A DNA stretch of 64,000 nucleotides from Strongylocentrotus droebachiensis (GCA_035222895.1 JAVYIG010000594.1:122001-186000); one strand, 5' to 3'. Positions 35,290 through 47,054 are shown, counted from the stretch's first letter. Numbers and translations: made by a program. The notes: a model not told the origin generated them from the sequence alone.

Positions 35290-37590
35290 TCTTTGTGATA
35301 CACTGTTGTCTGATGCTGTAACAACTTTAACTATTTTACATCAACATTCAAAGCTCTGGCATGAATGAATCCAATGTATGTACGGGTAAAGTTGACTATA
35401 AAGTGCTGTAGACATCTGCATTAACCACTTTATGAAACAATACTGTCATCATTATTCTGGTACTTATCAACAACTTCAAGAACATCGATATTATACACCA
35501 ACGAACACATACAGTAATGGATTAGTTGGTTGATAATATAGATGACAATTTCATCACAAGTCGGCCTCTGTCAACATGTTCAACATGTTTAATTCCTCTG
35601 ATATCAATGGATCTTCTCTGTAATACATGTATGTAAGATTTGCTGATTCGCTGTTAGTTTTACCCAATTGCTGAGAAGGGCAAGAATATGCCCCTAGTAT
35701 AACCTTCTAGGGAACACTTTCGCAACAATAATTCCACATTTTTGGGGGTTTGGCTCTATATCTTGCTATTCAGAGCCCTAAAACAAAATTATACCTGATA
35801 CATGAGTAGAAAGGGGAAAAATTTGGGGCACAAACAAATAAAAAGTTTTGTTTCATGACTATATTGACTTTGTGCCGGGAATTTCTAAAAGGAAAATAAA
35901 CTTTAATGTCCATAAATTGGCATCATGTTGAGAGATTCAGACACTCCTACAACATTACCTGTTATTAATGAATGAACTGCAATACACGTACTTGCAATCC
36001 AGTCTGCATGTGTTGCTATGCTGGGTAAGCCTCAGGCAAACTTTCAGATGGTCAAGAGCAACCTTTGTTTAAAAAGTATGCATACAAGTTGAATATGTTA
36101 GTTAAACGGTATATTCTTGTGCACTTTTTTGTAGATACGGTACCCTATATTTCATGTTACAGAGTGTATCCTTATACTCTCAAATACTTTGGCGAGGGAC
36201 GGAGGAATCCAAAAGTCTAGCTCAGATCAAAAGTATTTCATACATGTATTATAATCTATCTATGAGAGCATAGTTGGTGCTCTATACTGTAACCTTTTCT
36301 TTATAGAAATCAACATGTTACACTCATGTGAACTTTGGCATTAGTAATGCAAGCTGAAATGCGAGCTTCAGATTTTTATATGTAAACATATATATCATGT
36401 GCCTTTTATATGTTACCCTTTTGCTATATCCTGCACCAAATTTTTCATATCTTATGTCATTTACAAAGCGTTTTTTTAATGTATTCTACATTCTGTGTTA
36501 TTATTAAGAATAATCAGCTTATACATGGTGTATATAACAATGATCTCTCCCCCTTCCATTTTCATATCGGATAGGAGTTTAAACCAAATTCATTGTATTT
36601 CTACTAGTTATTGTGTATGTAATCAGTTCTTTATGTCTTTGGACCTAAATATTCACATCATCATCTGAAGAAATTACTGTTTCTCAGTTTTTGAACTGTT
36701 TTGACAGTATCGGTTTGTAGATACAATGAGCAAACTTTACCTCTAGGCCAAATTACATCTCCCGCTATCTGTCGTTGTTGTCATTTTAGTTTTAACTGCA
36801 AGGTTTCATTCAATAGACCATTTTGGTAATGTAATCAAATTTAATGCACTAATATTTGTTAAGTGCCTCGTTACAGATTATCACATTAACCTGTTACCAA
36901 TAATAGTATTTCAATAGTCATAATGCGAATTGCGTATTATATTAATTGTTGCTAGGTAGGAAAAACATGATGGCTTGTCCTACCTAGCAACATAACTTCC
37001 CCCGCCCCCTTCTAACTATTTGATTGGCGTCTCACTCCTAACCTTTTTGCAATGCCACTTGCTGTTTTTTGCTTCCTATTTTCCTCAAAGAAAAAGGCCT
37101 GGATTAAAGAAAAAATAAACATGTATCGAAAGTAATATCACTAGTGACATTCGCTTGACTTGCGATGTATGGTCAACAAGGGCCCAAAAGATCACGAAGT
37201 TTCGTGCGCCGCTGCAACACTTCGTCAGGTGATAAAATATATTTTAAGCAAGCGTCTTTAAACATGTAGTTCACCAGTATCAGTTCAGCACTGTACAATT
37301 CATGTCATGTATTAATGAAAACTATTTTGCAGTTGATTATGATGTCTAAGATTGAAATCTTTATGATTTTGTTTCCATAGAGAGAGAGTTCGTCATGAAT
37401 TTTTGACGGAATAAAGTTTTTAGATTTTCATCTTTTATTCCATTTGCATTCAAGGACAATGGATTATTTTGTCCTGATTTATAGTGTACATCTGTTTCTA
37501 ATTCTACTTGTATCCGGTTTACAGATAATAAAGTTGAATTTTGTGTGTTGGACGACTGGGCATGTAATAACAATAATAGTGGGTTCTTGT
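35290..37590. other. ESCO 3' flank, no gene seen
   Basis: AT-rich DNA without coding signals. It includes further AATAAA signals that could extend the 3' UTR (near 35894 and 37409). A small perfect hairpin lies at 36948-36991 (GTTGCTAGGTAGG pairing with its complement). Confidence 0.45.
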
Positions 37591-37929
37591 ATAGCGCTCA
37601 TGTCTATCAGACTTGACACTCTGTACACTCAACGGTTATTACTTTGGCTTTAGCATGGCTGCCAATATGACGCTCTAGCATTTCAAGGAATTGATTCCTG
37701 CCAGGTGCCCATTAACCTCACCTGGGTCGAGAGTGGCGGGAGGGGGGAGAGAACTAATTTTGTTCTTTTTCCAAATTTGTGAGAAAATATTTAGCGCCCA
37801 ATCAACACCCACCCACTCCCTGTTGCGTCAGGGGTAGGGGGCCGGTCTTCATTTAATTTTTAAAAAAGATTAAATTTACATGTTTTAGGGCCAGGGGAGG
37901 CGCCCTCCCCCTCCTAGATCTGCCACTGA
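37560..37929 (-). repeat. SINE tail/body piece plus TIR element end
   Basis: 37570-37740 contains TTCTTGTATAGCGCTCAT and AAGGAATTGATTCCTGCC, followed by TCACCTGGGTCGAGAGTGGC. These are the body blocks of the SINE at 61695-61975, here without the tRNA-like head. The terminus CTAGATCTGCCACTG at 37915-37929 is the end of a GGATCYAGG-type element. A second copy of the TATAGCGCTCAT block lies at 40129-40150. Confidence 0.5.
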
Positions 37930-38001
37930 GACCACGACACCTCCAAATGTACCTACATGTACAAATACAAGTACATTAAGATCCATGGTACTCGGTATTA
38001 A

Positions 38002-38503
38002 AGGTATTACAAAGTTTTGGTAAATTTTGAAAATCGGCTGGATAGTGATTCTTTACAATTTTGATATATTTGGATGCCCCTATAGATGTATGTTAAGCAC
38101 TAAAAGAATTAGCTCTTGAAACACTTTTGCTTTCGAGAAAAATTGAATATAAAAATTTACCGGTGCTCCCGGTAAATTTTGTTAAATTTCAAATAGCGCC
38201 TACGGCCATACGATGGTAGCTGCGACCATGAAAATCTCAGAATATGCAGATGTGATATATATATTCCAAACGGTAATAGCAAATCAGTCGATTTTAGTCA
38301 AATAACATTGTTTTATAGCTTAACTAATATCTTGACCTTGAGAGGGAGCTATACAACATAAAGAGTTTATTATTTAAAATTTCATCACTTTAGACTCGAT
38401 TTCAACCGCGACAACGATCACTGAATATTGTAGGATCGCATATGCTTCCAATATGTTCATTTGAACCAAATTAATGACCCCATACCAAAACTTTGTATTA
38501 CCT
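38002..38503. mobile_element. TTAA-flanked MITE, second family
   Basis: AGGTATTACAAAGTTTTGGTA (left; shown by its first 20 bases in the complement TACCAAAACTTTGTATTACC at the right) bounds 502 bp, between TTAA at 37998-38001 and 38504-38507. It shares only the AGGTA start with the 4056 and 38819 elements. The interior is AT-rich and non-coding. Confidence 0.82.
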
Positions 38504-38570
38504 TTAAACTAGGTTTAGAGAACCCAGAATTATGCTTGGGGGCGTGAAAAGAGGGAAAATAAAGCTCGGA

Positions 38571-38592
38571 GAGAGAGAGAGAGAGAGAGAGG
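38571..38592. repeat. GA microsatellite
   Basis: A (GA)n run of about 11 units. Confidence 0.85.
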
Positions 38593-38818
38593 GATTAAGT
38601 CTTCAAACTCCTTGCACATGAGGTTGACACGCGAGGCGCCATCGGTCATTCACCTGTACGTTGCAGAACAGATATTATTTTAAAAGTAAACGGCAGAAGA
38701 AGAAAACAATGTCATAAATGACCGGGGTTATCACTGACGCATTTATATTATGATGCTTTAATCGGCTTTTATGGTTGAGGACTGAGGTACTATACCACGC
38801 TTCGAAATGACATCTTAA

Positions 38819-39165
38819 AGGAAAAGACCGGTGATGGTAAAATTGCGGTTCAAGGGTTTTTGGTGCAGAATATCCATTCAATATTGTTTAAATATTGCCT
38901 TCAGAAGTTTAGATGGCAATACTTCAACCTAAATTCATAAAAAAAGCAGAAATATATGCCCGAATGTTCAATGTGAGTGTATTCGCGATATCTATCCAGG
39001 CCGGATCGATGATAATTTACCAAATATATCAATTAGTAGGCGGTTTCCCGGCAAAATTTGTGTTATCATGTATTAGTCAAAACATAGTCTTTCACATGAT
39101 TGGTATTAAGAGCTTCGGCATTTCATTTTTTTAGAGGGGGTCGTTTCCAAAACTGGTCTATACCT
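38819..39165. mobile_element. TTAA-flanked MITE, copy 2 of the 4056 family
   Basis: AGGAAAAGACCGGT (left) and ACTGGTCTATACCT (right) lie between TTAA at 38815-38818 and 39166-39169. The inner sequence around 39031-39100 is the inverse of 4105-4190. The two copies have diverged substantially, so the family is old. Confidence 0.8.
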
Positions 39166-39574
39166 TTAATTTACTTTTTAAGCAATAAAATATTACGATT
39201 ACAAATAGGAAATCGAAGAAAATACAAAGAGGTGCGCTTGTTATACCGTAATTATGAAATTAATAATTTTTCTGTTTTTCAACAGGCAATGGATTATAAT
39301 GGTATATACAGTTAACAACTAAATCATTCATACCCCATGTAAATTTGATGATTTTTGTGTTTTTGTAACTCGAGAATGAAAGGGACTGGATGAATCAGGG
39401 CCTTTGTTGAATACTTTTAATTGTAAGCTTTAATATGTCGCATTCTCAAGAAACATACAAAAAAAATACAAAACCTGGTAAGGGTATGAATAATTAAGTT
39501 GTAAACTGTACACAGGTTGTGTAAGGCAACGAGGCAGAGCGCAGCTGAAAATTATGACTTTTAGGCAACTATTA

Positions 39575-39800
39575 AAACGTTCCTAGTGCAAGCTAAATGC
39601 CCAATCAGGCCCAATAGAGCTATAAACTTAGTTTCCCCCGAGATAAACTATTTTTTTCACGAGAAACTCTTCTTATCGACAAACTTGTATAATCTAAGTT
39701 TCTTTTCTTGAAAACTATGTTTTTCTCGCGAGAAAAACTAAGTGTATCACTGATAAACTGAGTTTTTCATTAAAGATTGAATTTATATCAGGTAAAACCA
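39575..39800. repeat. AAACTAAGTTTYTC phrase repeats
   Basis: Some ten degenerate copies, in both orientations, of AAACTWAGTTT and CTCGYGAGAAA occur between about 39620 and 39770. No bounding inverted repeat was recognised. It resembles the phrase-repeat elements elsewhere in the window. Confidence 0.45.
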
Positions 39801-40316
39801 TGGACCTATTACGGATGGACATTCGACGTGATTCTTTCTTTGATCCGCCGCCTTCTGATTATGTGCATCTTACTCATGATAGTTCCTCTTATAATAAAAA
39901 GTCTTTTTACCCAGGGTAGCCTCATCAGTATTAATACTGTTCTCCCTTAGGGCTCCGCAATTATATAAGTACCCCGGTCCCCGGCTTTAACTTGAGATAT
40001 CCATGTAATGTGTTAACTATTGGTCTGCTGCTTTTTTTTAACTACAAACACTGCGGAGTTCACATATGAAAAATACCCTTTCTCATTTCATTGTTTAAAA
40101 ATAATAATAATAATGATAATGATAGTGGGTTCTTGTATAGCGCTCATATCTGTCAAATTTGAAATTCACGGCGCTTGTGTTTTTGTATTTGTGTATTTCA
40201 CAGCATATTGATATAATATATTATATATAGCGTCCACTATCGTATTGCTCTACGTTTATGAGTTTGAAATCGAGGGAAGTCTTGATGGAAATAAGTACCC
40301 CTCTGTTATGCAGGCG

Positions 40317-40761
40317 CGGATCTACGGGGGGGGGGGGTTAGGGGGTTTAAACCCCCCCCCCCCCCCCCTTGGGCGGCCCCAAAAAAAAAAAAAAAAAAAA
40401 AGGAAAAAAAAAGAAGAAAAAAGAAAAAAAAGAAAGAAAAAAGAACGCACGCTGGAGAGAAACCCTTTCAAGTGCATATATTGTGAGAAGATATTCAACT
40501 CATCTGGTAACTTAACCAAACACATGATAACTCTGGATATAACTGTGTATTTAACTGTTACTTGATTTAAAAAGACGTTATCATGCACTGCTTTTTATGG
40601 TCTCCATTGTGTTAATAGATGCCAGGAAAACATCACTTACGGGGTTCAAATAAACACCCCAAAAAAAATCGGCTCGCCGCTTCGCGGCTCGTGGACGATG
40701 CTCTGCATCGTCATTATTTTGGTTAAACCCCCCCTTAGCAAAAAGCTAGATCCGCCCCTGT
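40317..40761. mobile_element. GGCGGATCTAG-type element carrying a zinc-finger fragment
   Basis: The left end GCGCGGATCTACGGGGG and the right end GCTAGATCCGCCCCTG are inverted repeats. G/C and A homopolymers follow the left end. Near 40443-40532 the plus strand reads THAGEKPF and, one base out of frame, FKCIYCEKIFNSSGNLTKH. This is a C2H2 finger with its linker, now broken by a frameshift. No transposase is visible, so the element looks like a non-autonomous carrier that has picked up a gene fragment. Confidence 0.6.
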
Positions 40762-40859
40762 TCTGCTGTGATTAAATCCGTGACTATAAATGCATGACCC
40801 GTCCCACATAGAACATCACCTGTCCTCTATTTCCTTAGAAGATGAGAAAATTCGATTAA

Positions 40860-41680
40860 AAGAGTGAATGCAAATATGAATTAAATATGTACTCTTGGAT
40901 TATATAAACATGAAAAAGGAGCTTTACACAAGCCTTTTCAAAGAGATTAGCCATAAATAGGAAAGAGAGCGAAAAGAGAATTTCTTGAAAAACAAGTCGA
41001 ACATTTAAAACGTCTAATAGTTTTATTTAAGGAGCAACTGAAGAAAATGTTAAAGATTTGAAAAAAGAAAAAGAACTCGCAGACAGTTATGAATATATTT
41101 ATGAAGGGATTAAAATTCGATCCCAAGCACCATGGTACGACAGTGACACAAGATACTTTAGTCAGCTGTTGCATACAAATAAAAATGAAAGTATCAATAA
41201 TAATAATAATAATAATACATGTATAGAGCGCAGAAACTATCCAACTTTAAGTATATATTCTACTAGAGATTAGTCAACGCGAAGGGACAAATTATTGACA
41301 AGGAAAGGACATTTTTAACCCCAAAAAGATACTTTATACCACACTTTTTACTAGGGAAGATATGGAAGAAACAACTGTGTCTGTTAGGTACTGATCAAAC
41401 AGCATTGACAAAGGAAAGTATTAGCAATTGTCAGGGGGAAATATTTGAAGGAGAGTTTTTTGCCGATCTGAAGGAAATGAAACAAATAAATATTCGGGAA
41501 ATGATGAGATAACAGTTGAATTTTACAATACATTCTGGACAAACATAAAAGATGTACCGATACAGTGTAGGTGACTTCAATGAAGCCTATATCTCGGGGG
41601 AGCTATCGGCATCACAGAAACATTCTATCATTATCTTAATAGCTAAAGAAGGGAAAGATCCAGGTATTACAAAATAAAAA
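40860..41680 (+). mobile_element. L1/Tx1-like LINE ORF2 fragment
   Basis: Broken frames read EKELADSYEYIYEGIKIRSQ followed by APWYDSDTRYF at 41070-41160, then GNDEITVEFYNTFWTNIKDV at 41497-41556 and NEAYISGELSASQKHSII near 41580-41640. These match the linker and first reverse-transcriptase blocks of L1-type LINEs (IRSRARWYEYGE..KYF, PGNDGLP.EFYK.FW, EAY..GELS.SQK..I). Several frameshifts and stops disable it. An (AAT)n run with TATAGAGCGCAG (41197-41230) is inserted in it. Confidence 0.75.
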
Positions 41681-41880
41681 TAAAATAATAATGATAACAA
41701 ATTTACAAAAAAGTTTATAGGTTCATATCCTTATTAAATATCGGCTATTAGATTATTTCTTAAGTATAAATAAAGTATTTTCACGTGTCTATCTCATTGG
41801 ACTGTTGAAGATAACTTTGTCATAAGGGATTTTTAAATGAAATATGAATAATATAAAGGAAATTAAATAATTTTTCATGA

Positions 41881-42108
41881 CAAATTTCATACGAGTAAAA
41901 GGGAAGTGCATATTTTACAAAACCTATTTGATAAATAAATATATATAGATATAAATTAAAACAAAACAAAAATCAAAGTGGAAACTTAAGATCTTTAAGG
42001 ATCGAATGTAGATGACTTTTCATAATTTGTCACAACAAATTTCATACGAGTAAAAGGGAAGTGCATATTTTACAAAACCTATTTGATAAATAAACATATA
42101 TAAATTAA
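41881..42108. repeat. 78-bp direct repeat
   Basis: A segment containing TTTCATACGAGTAAAAGGGA and ATTTTACAAAACCTATTTGA occurs at 41881-41958 and again at 42032-42108, nearly identical, in AT-rich DNA. Confidence 0.85.
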
Positions 42109-42952
42109 ACGACATAATTTTATAATGATATATAGGTGATTAATAAAACACCATTTTATTTTATTTCCAATAAAAGCATATACACATACAAAATATAAAA
42201 AAAAGCACAGATGCAAATCATTATACATGGAATCAACGATACCATAAAAGATCAAGGCGGTCCTGTCAAGATAGCTCCCTTCTAAGGAAAAAATGATTAT
42301 CATTTTCTAACTTGAGCTTGCTTTTCTCTCTAATTGTGGGACACATCAATCTTTTAATTTGATTCACTGTATTTTTACATTCATTTATCTATTTACATTT
42401 TGCCTTTGTGCCCTGTGCTCGTCATGTCTTTTGTTAAACCCTTGAAAAATCACACTTCTTCATACTTTATTGATGATTATACAGAATTACTCAACCAACT
42501 TATACTAAGACGTACTTCAGTGTTAAGAGAGGCTTACCTTTACAATCCAGGCTTTTCAATAAGCTTCTCATCTTCAAATGTCACATAGAAATAGTTTTAC
42601 CTTCAATAGTGTTCAAACTGTCAATTTTTTTTAAATTGCAACGATTATAATATTGTTTCCAGATGTAATATCCTCCATAATGTTGTATTGTTTATTTTTC
42701 TGTATACATTCAAGCATGTGAAATGAATAAGATTAATTTCGAATTCAAATATATGAATTTTCCAAGATTGATTTTCATCGATAGGCTCACCCTCCAAGTT
42801 TTGTAAAATTTACAAGTTTTATAATTTCCCCACTGACTTTCAGAGTTAAATTATCAATTGGAGTAATGGATGAGTTTGATGGTTTACTATGAAAAATAAA
42901 TACACAATTTGACTTCTCGGCTTTTAACCAGCATGACACCTTTTCATTATTC
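42109..42952. other. AT-rich gap, no gene recognised
   Basis: No exon, RNA gene or bounded repeat was recognised. A 62-codon open frame at 42400-42588 has no domain or splice context and is not called. Confidence 0.4.
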
Positions 42953-43985
42953 CTAAGATTCGTTATTCCGAAAATGATGTATTATCCGTTCTATAGCATT
43001 TTCGGAACTACGAACCTTCGGAATAACGAACTCTAATGTTTGGAATAACGAACCCTACTTCACTTTCAGAATGGAATCATCGGATAAGCAAAACTTCGGA
43101 ATAATTGATTGATTGATTTAGTTATTAGTCTCGTTTTGTAGAGTGGCTCCATCATAAGTTCAATACTGTTTTCCGTGGAGGCCCTATAACATAAATACAA
43201 AATTTACAGACATATTTATTTAAACAATACAAATCGAGACAAATAAATTTAGTTACAACATTTTCGAACAATAATGCAGCAAATATACGGAATTACGAAC
43301 CCTAGCTATTTCATTTTCTGCTCGGCGGCCGGGCGGCGAGTTTTTAGCCAATTTCGCCCTGGCACCGAGCGGCGGCCGTCCGGGCGCAGCTTGTTTTTAG
43401 GGCATCGCTCGGTCGCCGCTGAAGTTTTAGCGCGGAGTTAAAATTTGGCGGCGCCTGCTCACTTTTCACTCGCTGCCCAAAATACGCTCGGTGCCAGGGC
43501 GATCGCCGCCGAGGCGCCGACATAATCGAGCGTTTGCCGTTGAGCGATTTAGGTCAAAATTCAAAGCCGCTAGGTCAAAGGCTGCCGAGCGGTCGCCGCC
43601 CAGTCGCTTCCCGGTCGTCGCTGGGAGATCAGTCGGTCTCTGGGCGGCGAGTTCAAAATCGGTCGGCAGCATTTGACCTCGCAGCTTCGATTTTTGACCT
43701 TTATCGCTCGACGGCGAACGCTCGTTTAGGTCGGTGCCCGGTCGGCGACCGCCCGAGCACCGAGTGTATTTTGATGTCCAGTTTTGACCTAAATTCGACC
43801 GGCGATCGACGGGAATTCGACAGGCATCGCTGGGGCTCTATAGCCTGCTCGACTTCTCCAAAAATCGTTGGGCGATGCCTAATTTCCAACGGCGACCGAG
43901 CAGACTACAAATCGGTCGGTCGCCGCTCTGAGTTGTGACCATAGCTGTAGGAGTATTAAACGAACCTTCGGAAAAATAACTACGC
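42953..43985. repeat. TTCGGAATAACGAACC phrase region with insertions
   Basis: About eight copies of TTCGGAATAACGAAC or its inverse lie at 42968-43110 and again at 43264-43310 and 43950-43975. A LINE-tail-like insertion starting TTGATTGATTGATTT (about 43110-43265) and the GC-rich block at 43318-43945 interrupt them. The phrase copies on both sides suggest one original unit that was split. Confidence 0.55.
43318..43945. repeat. GC-rich CGGTCGCCGCTC phrase block
   Basis: Roughly 630 bp of strongly GC-rich sequence in AT-rich surroundings, made of degenerate copies of CGGTCGCCGCTC, GAGCGGCGACCG and AGGTCAAAAT. Open frames on both strands are Arg/Ser/Ala-rich and change content with frame, as expected of a non-coding repeat. 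It resembles a CpG island in composition but is repetitive. Confidence 0.6.
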
Positions 43986-44309
43986 GAAGCCAATCTCTCC
44001 ATCATTAGGACTGATGGTGTATCAATAACACGATCACTACTCATTACTAGTGAAATTTCAATACCATATAGAAAAAAAAGCACATGAAATAAATCATTGT
44101 CGCATTACGTAATACGTCATCGTAACAATGGTACAGTGGGTGATGCATAAGGCTATATTGAAACCTCCCTAGGATTATTTTTTCGAAAGTCTTTGCTATC
44201 GTGCTCAAAATGCTTTGATCATAGTCACATCTATTCGATAGGACAGACAACTATTTCTGGAATTATTGGATGCACCTCCCCTCCCCATCTCCTTACCCCC
44301 CCCCCCCCC

Positions 44310-44342
<33 letters not shown>

Positions 44343-44545
44343 AATCGGCGCCCTACCTGTTTAAGTATTTTTTTCTTCATGAATGATGGAGCTATATAAA
44401 TATGCAGGTAGCTAAATTGAGTAACTAGATGTAAGGGCATAGTGAAAGTCCGTGTAAATCATCATCATTAAAACCACAATCAAAACCTTACCTACCCCTC
44501 CCCCCCCCCTAACAAAATATTATCATTTAATTTCCTTTGAATTCT

Positions 44546-45505
44546 TTAATCGTAAGTGGTAAAACGTGCACACAGTCCGTTCCAAATTCTCAAGATAAAT
44601 TTTGTAATGGCTTCACGGATATCCTTCAGTCTGTACATGTAGATGAAAGGATTCATTGCGGAACTACTCCAGAGAAAGAGACAGACTGTCCTGTAGATCA
44701 GGTAGTGGGGCTCGAAGTCGGCTCGGTAGAGCATTTCGACGATGAGGATGGGTATGAAGAAGACGATGTAGAAGAGGAAAGTGATGAAGACAGTTTGTAC
44801 GAGGTTGATTAGATGGCGGTGCCGGGCGTTGATTCGGTTGACCGGCGGGACGGTGTCGTCGTTGGACGCTCCGGCGACTCGCTTGTTAGAGACACGCACT
44901 ATGTTGACAATCTTGACGTAGCAGATGAGCGATATCAGCCAGGACAGGGCTGTGATTGAGAAGACAGCGATGGCGAATATGAGCGTCTCGTCGCTCTCGT
45001 TGACGTAGCAAACACCGAGGCGAGGTTGGAAGGTGAAACCATGGATACAGAAAAGCGGGATCAACGACACGGAGATGAAAACCAACCAACCCGTAATGGT
45101 CATGGTGACGACGAGAATTTGGTTCCACGTAGCACTTTCTCTCTTCGACATGATGCCACAGAGACCGTTGACTGAGATGAGGGCACTGAATAGACAAGAA
45201 GTCAGTGATGACGCGATGCCGTAGGTCAGCATTCCACGACAGACGGTAAAGCTCGGCCAGGGTATGGTCGTGTAGAAGGTGATGATTGAATAAGGACCGT
45301 TAAGGGCACACGTTAAGAAATCTAGGAGGGCAAGACTAAAAAGAAGCGCATTGGCTCGCTTGTGAAGACGCTTCTTTATTGCAATTGCAACAAGGACCAG
45401 TCCGTTGGCAACGACACCCAGAAGAGTTAAGACGCCAGTGGTAACGGCGACAAATATATCCACTTCAGGAATTATTGTCTGGTTTGCGCCTATCACTCGC
45501 ATCAT
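44546..45505 (-). CDS. Rhodopsin-like (class A) GPCR, intronless, DRY-less
   Basis: A 319-residue single-exon seven-helix receptor expected at the plasma membrane. Helices lie about 18-43, 52-76, 87-118, 129-153, 174-203, 232-260 and 267-292. Family marks are ANGLVL in helix 1, SLALLDFLTC with Asp62 in helix 2, Cys89 and Cys166 for the extracellular disulfide, Trp140 in helix 4 and NPFIYMYRLKDIREAI after helix 7. An N-glycosylation site NQT is at residues 8-10. At the end of helix 3 the usual (D/E)RY is SVNGL, so the G-protein-contacting Arg is Gly114. Helix 6 has FYIVFFIP instead of the CWxP toggle. Many sea urchin GPCRs are intronless and lineage-specific, which fits. The ligand is unknown. 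It is probably functional because the frame is intact. Confidence 0.88.
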   Translation of the reverse strand: MMRVIGANQTIIPEVDIFVAVTTGVLTLLGVVANGLVLVAIAIKKRLHKRANALLFSLALLDFLTCALNGPYSIITFYTTIPWPSFTVCRGMLTYGIASSLTSCLFSALISVNGLCGIMSKRESATWNQILVVTMTITGWLVFISVSLIPLFCIHGFTFQPRLGVCYVNESDETLIFAIAVFSITALSWLISLICYVKIVNIVRVSNKRVAGASNDDTVPPVNRINARHRHLINLVQTVFITFLFYIVFFIPILIVEMLYRADFEPHYLIYRTVCLFLWSSSAMNPFIYMYRLKDIREAITKFILRIWNGLCARFTTYD

Positions 45506-45805
45506 AATGACTTCTTGAGAGCACGACTTGTTGAATTTCTCGACTTCTTGAATTTAAAGACGTTACCACGAGCAGATTGTCAGCGGATCGATGCAGTTGC
45601 TTGTCTTTTCGAAGTATCGCAGTGGTGACACTGAACTTCTGTATTACAATACTTTCTTCGCGATGGTGTACCTGCAATTTCCTTTTTACCTAGACGTCGC
45701 ATGTATATATATTGATGTATGCATGCAAAACAGCATTGTTGATCACAGAGCACAGCTTTACTTGTTTTTATGTTCCGATTCGCGGTTCACTCGGCGGGGC
45801 GGGGA

Positions 45806-45931
45806 ATGACGACGAATAACGAGGCATGATGAAGGATGACGAGGGATGACGAGGGATGACGAGGGGTGACGAGGGGTGACGAGGGATGACGAGGAATGAC
45901 GAGGGGTGACGAGGGGTGACGAGGGATGAAG
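45806..45931. repeat. 10-bp minisatellite upstream of the GPCR
   Basis: Twelve or so units of GATGACGAGG/GGTGACGAGG lie about 300 bp upstream of the GPCR start. Antisense open frames rich in Pro, His and Ser are artefacts of this repeat. Confidence 0.9.
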
Positions 45932-46334
45932 ACGTCTCGACCATTGGAAACCTGAGGTGAAAAAAAGGATGCATATAGTGATATAAATATAGGTTAATGA
46001 TATATATTTATTTTGCAAACGAGTATTATTTTTTAACTGTTCTGTATAGACGTTATAAACGATGTAAATATGTTCATGTTTATTCAGGGCCCCATGCAAG
46101 ACCACTACTTATTGGTGAATGGGCTACCCTGTCAAAAGATTAGAAATAAATAAAATTTTAACAAAATATCCTAAAAAACAAAATCATCGATTCGGGCAGA
46201 AAACATAACAAAGAAAAAGAACAGAGACATAGTCTTGAACTGTAGGTGACTTCTAAAGTAATGATAATATAACCTTATTAGATATCATCATCACCTTAAG
46301 AAGGAGGCATTTCCAGTAACAGTATTACAGGCCA

Positions 46335-46373
46335 GACAGTGTAAATGCCCCTATTAGGGGCATTTACACTGTC
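46335..46373. repeat. Perfect 39-bp hairpin
   Basis: GACAGTGTAAATGCCCCT, ATT, then the exact complement. The right arm is also the left terminus of the element at 46354-47054. The left arm looks like that element's right terminus, so two ends abut head to head. Confidence 0.85.
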
Positions 46374-47054
46374 TTCCAAACACGCCAAAAAATGCCAAAC
46401 CGGAGCCTGACCGCGATGTTACCAAAGGCAACTACGCTTTACCGGTAGAAATGCCAAGCCCGAAACATTCCAGAACGAATTGTGATCTTTTGGCGTGTTT
46501 TGGCGTGTTTGGCAAGTATGAACGCTCGCTGTTAGGTCACGTGACTTTAGGAGCGGAGCTAGCTGTCGTCCTTGAAGAATATGATAGAACGAGGTAAACA
46601 AAGAATAACATAAGAGAAGGTGATAGAAGGAAGAAACAAAGAATAAAATAAGGAAACACAGAAAGAGGAAGTGATAGAATGATAAAAAACAAAGAATAAC
46701 ATAGGAGAAGGTGATAGAAGGAAGAAACAAAGAATAAAATAAGGAAACACAGAAAGAGGAAGTGATAGAATGATAAAAAACAAAGAATAACATAGGAGAA
46801 GGTGATAGAAGGAAGAAACAAAGAATAACATAAGGAAACACAGAAAGAGGAAGTGATGGAATGATAAAAAACACAAAGAATAACATAAGAGGAAAGTTTT
46901 TGCATCGGAGTGTCGCGCATGCGCATTACCAACTAAAACACGCCAAAACATCACTGAGCTTTTCAGTCGGTGATGTTTCCGCACAAGTGTAAACGGGTGC
47001 GCGAAACATCGCGACTTTTCAAAATGAGGTATTTGACAGTATAAATGTGCCTAT
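46354..47054. mobile_element. TIR element enclosing a purine minisatellite
   Basis: TAGGGGCATTTACACTGTC at the left and GACAGTATAAATGTGCCTA at the right are inverted repeats. Next to both ends lie CGCGATGTTNCC-type and GGCGTGTTT motifs. The centre (46580-46885) is a purine-rich array with landmarks AACAAAGAATAACATA and GATAGAAGGAAGAAAC, in two to three long units of about 120 bp. The same array occurs at 54440-55220 and 57085-57235. Confidence 0.65.

Noticed and set aside
42400-42588. 62-codon frame in AT-rich DNA
   Set aside because: No domain, no splice sites of note and no neighbouring exon.
43466-43938. Arg/Ala/Ser-rich frames on both strands
   Set aside because: They come from a GC-rich degenerate repeat; no domain and no consistent frame.
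44537-44812. 91-codon plus-strand acidic frame
   Set aside because: It is antisense to the GPCR coding sequence.
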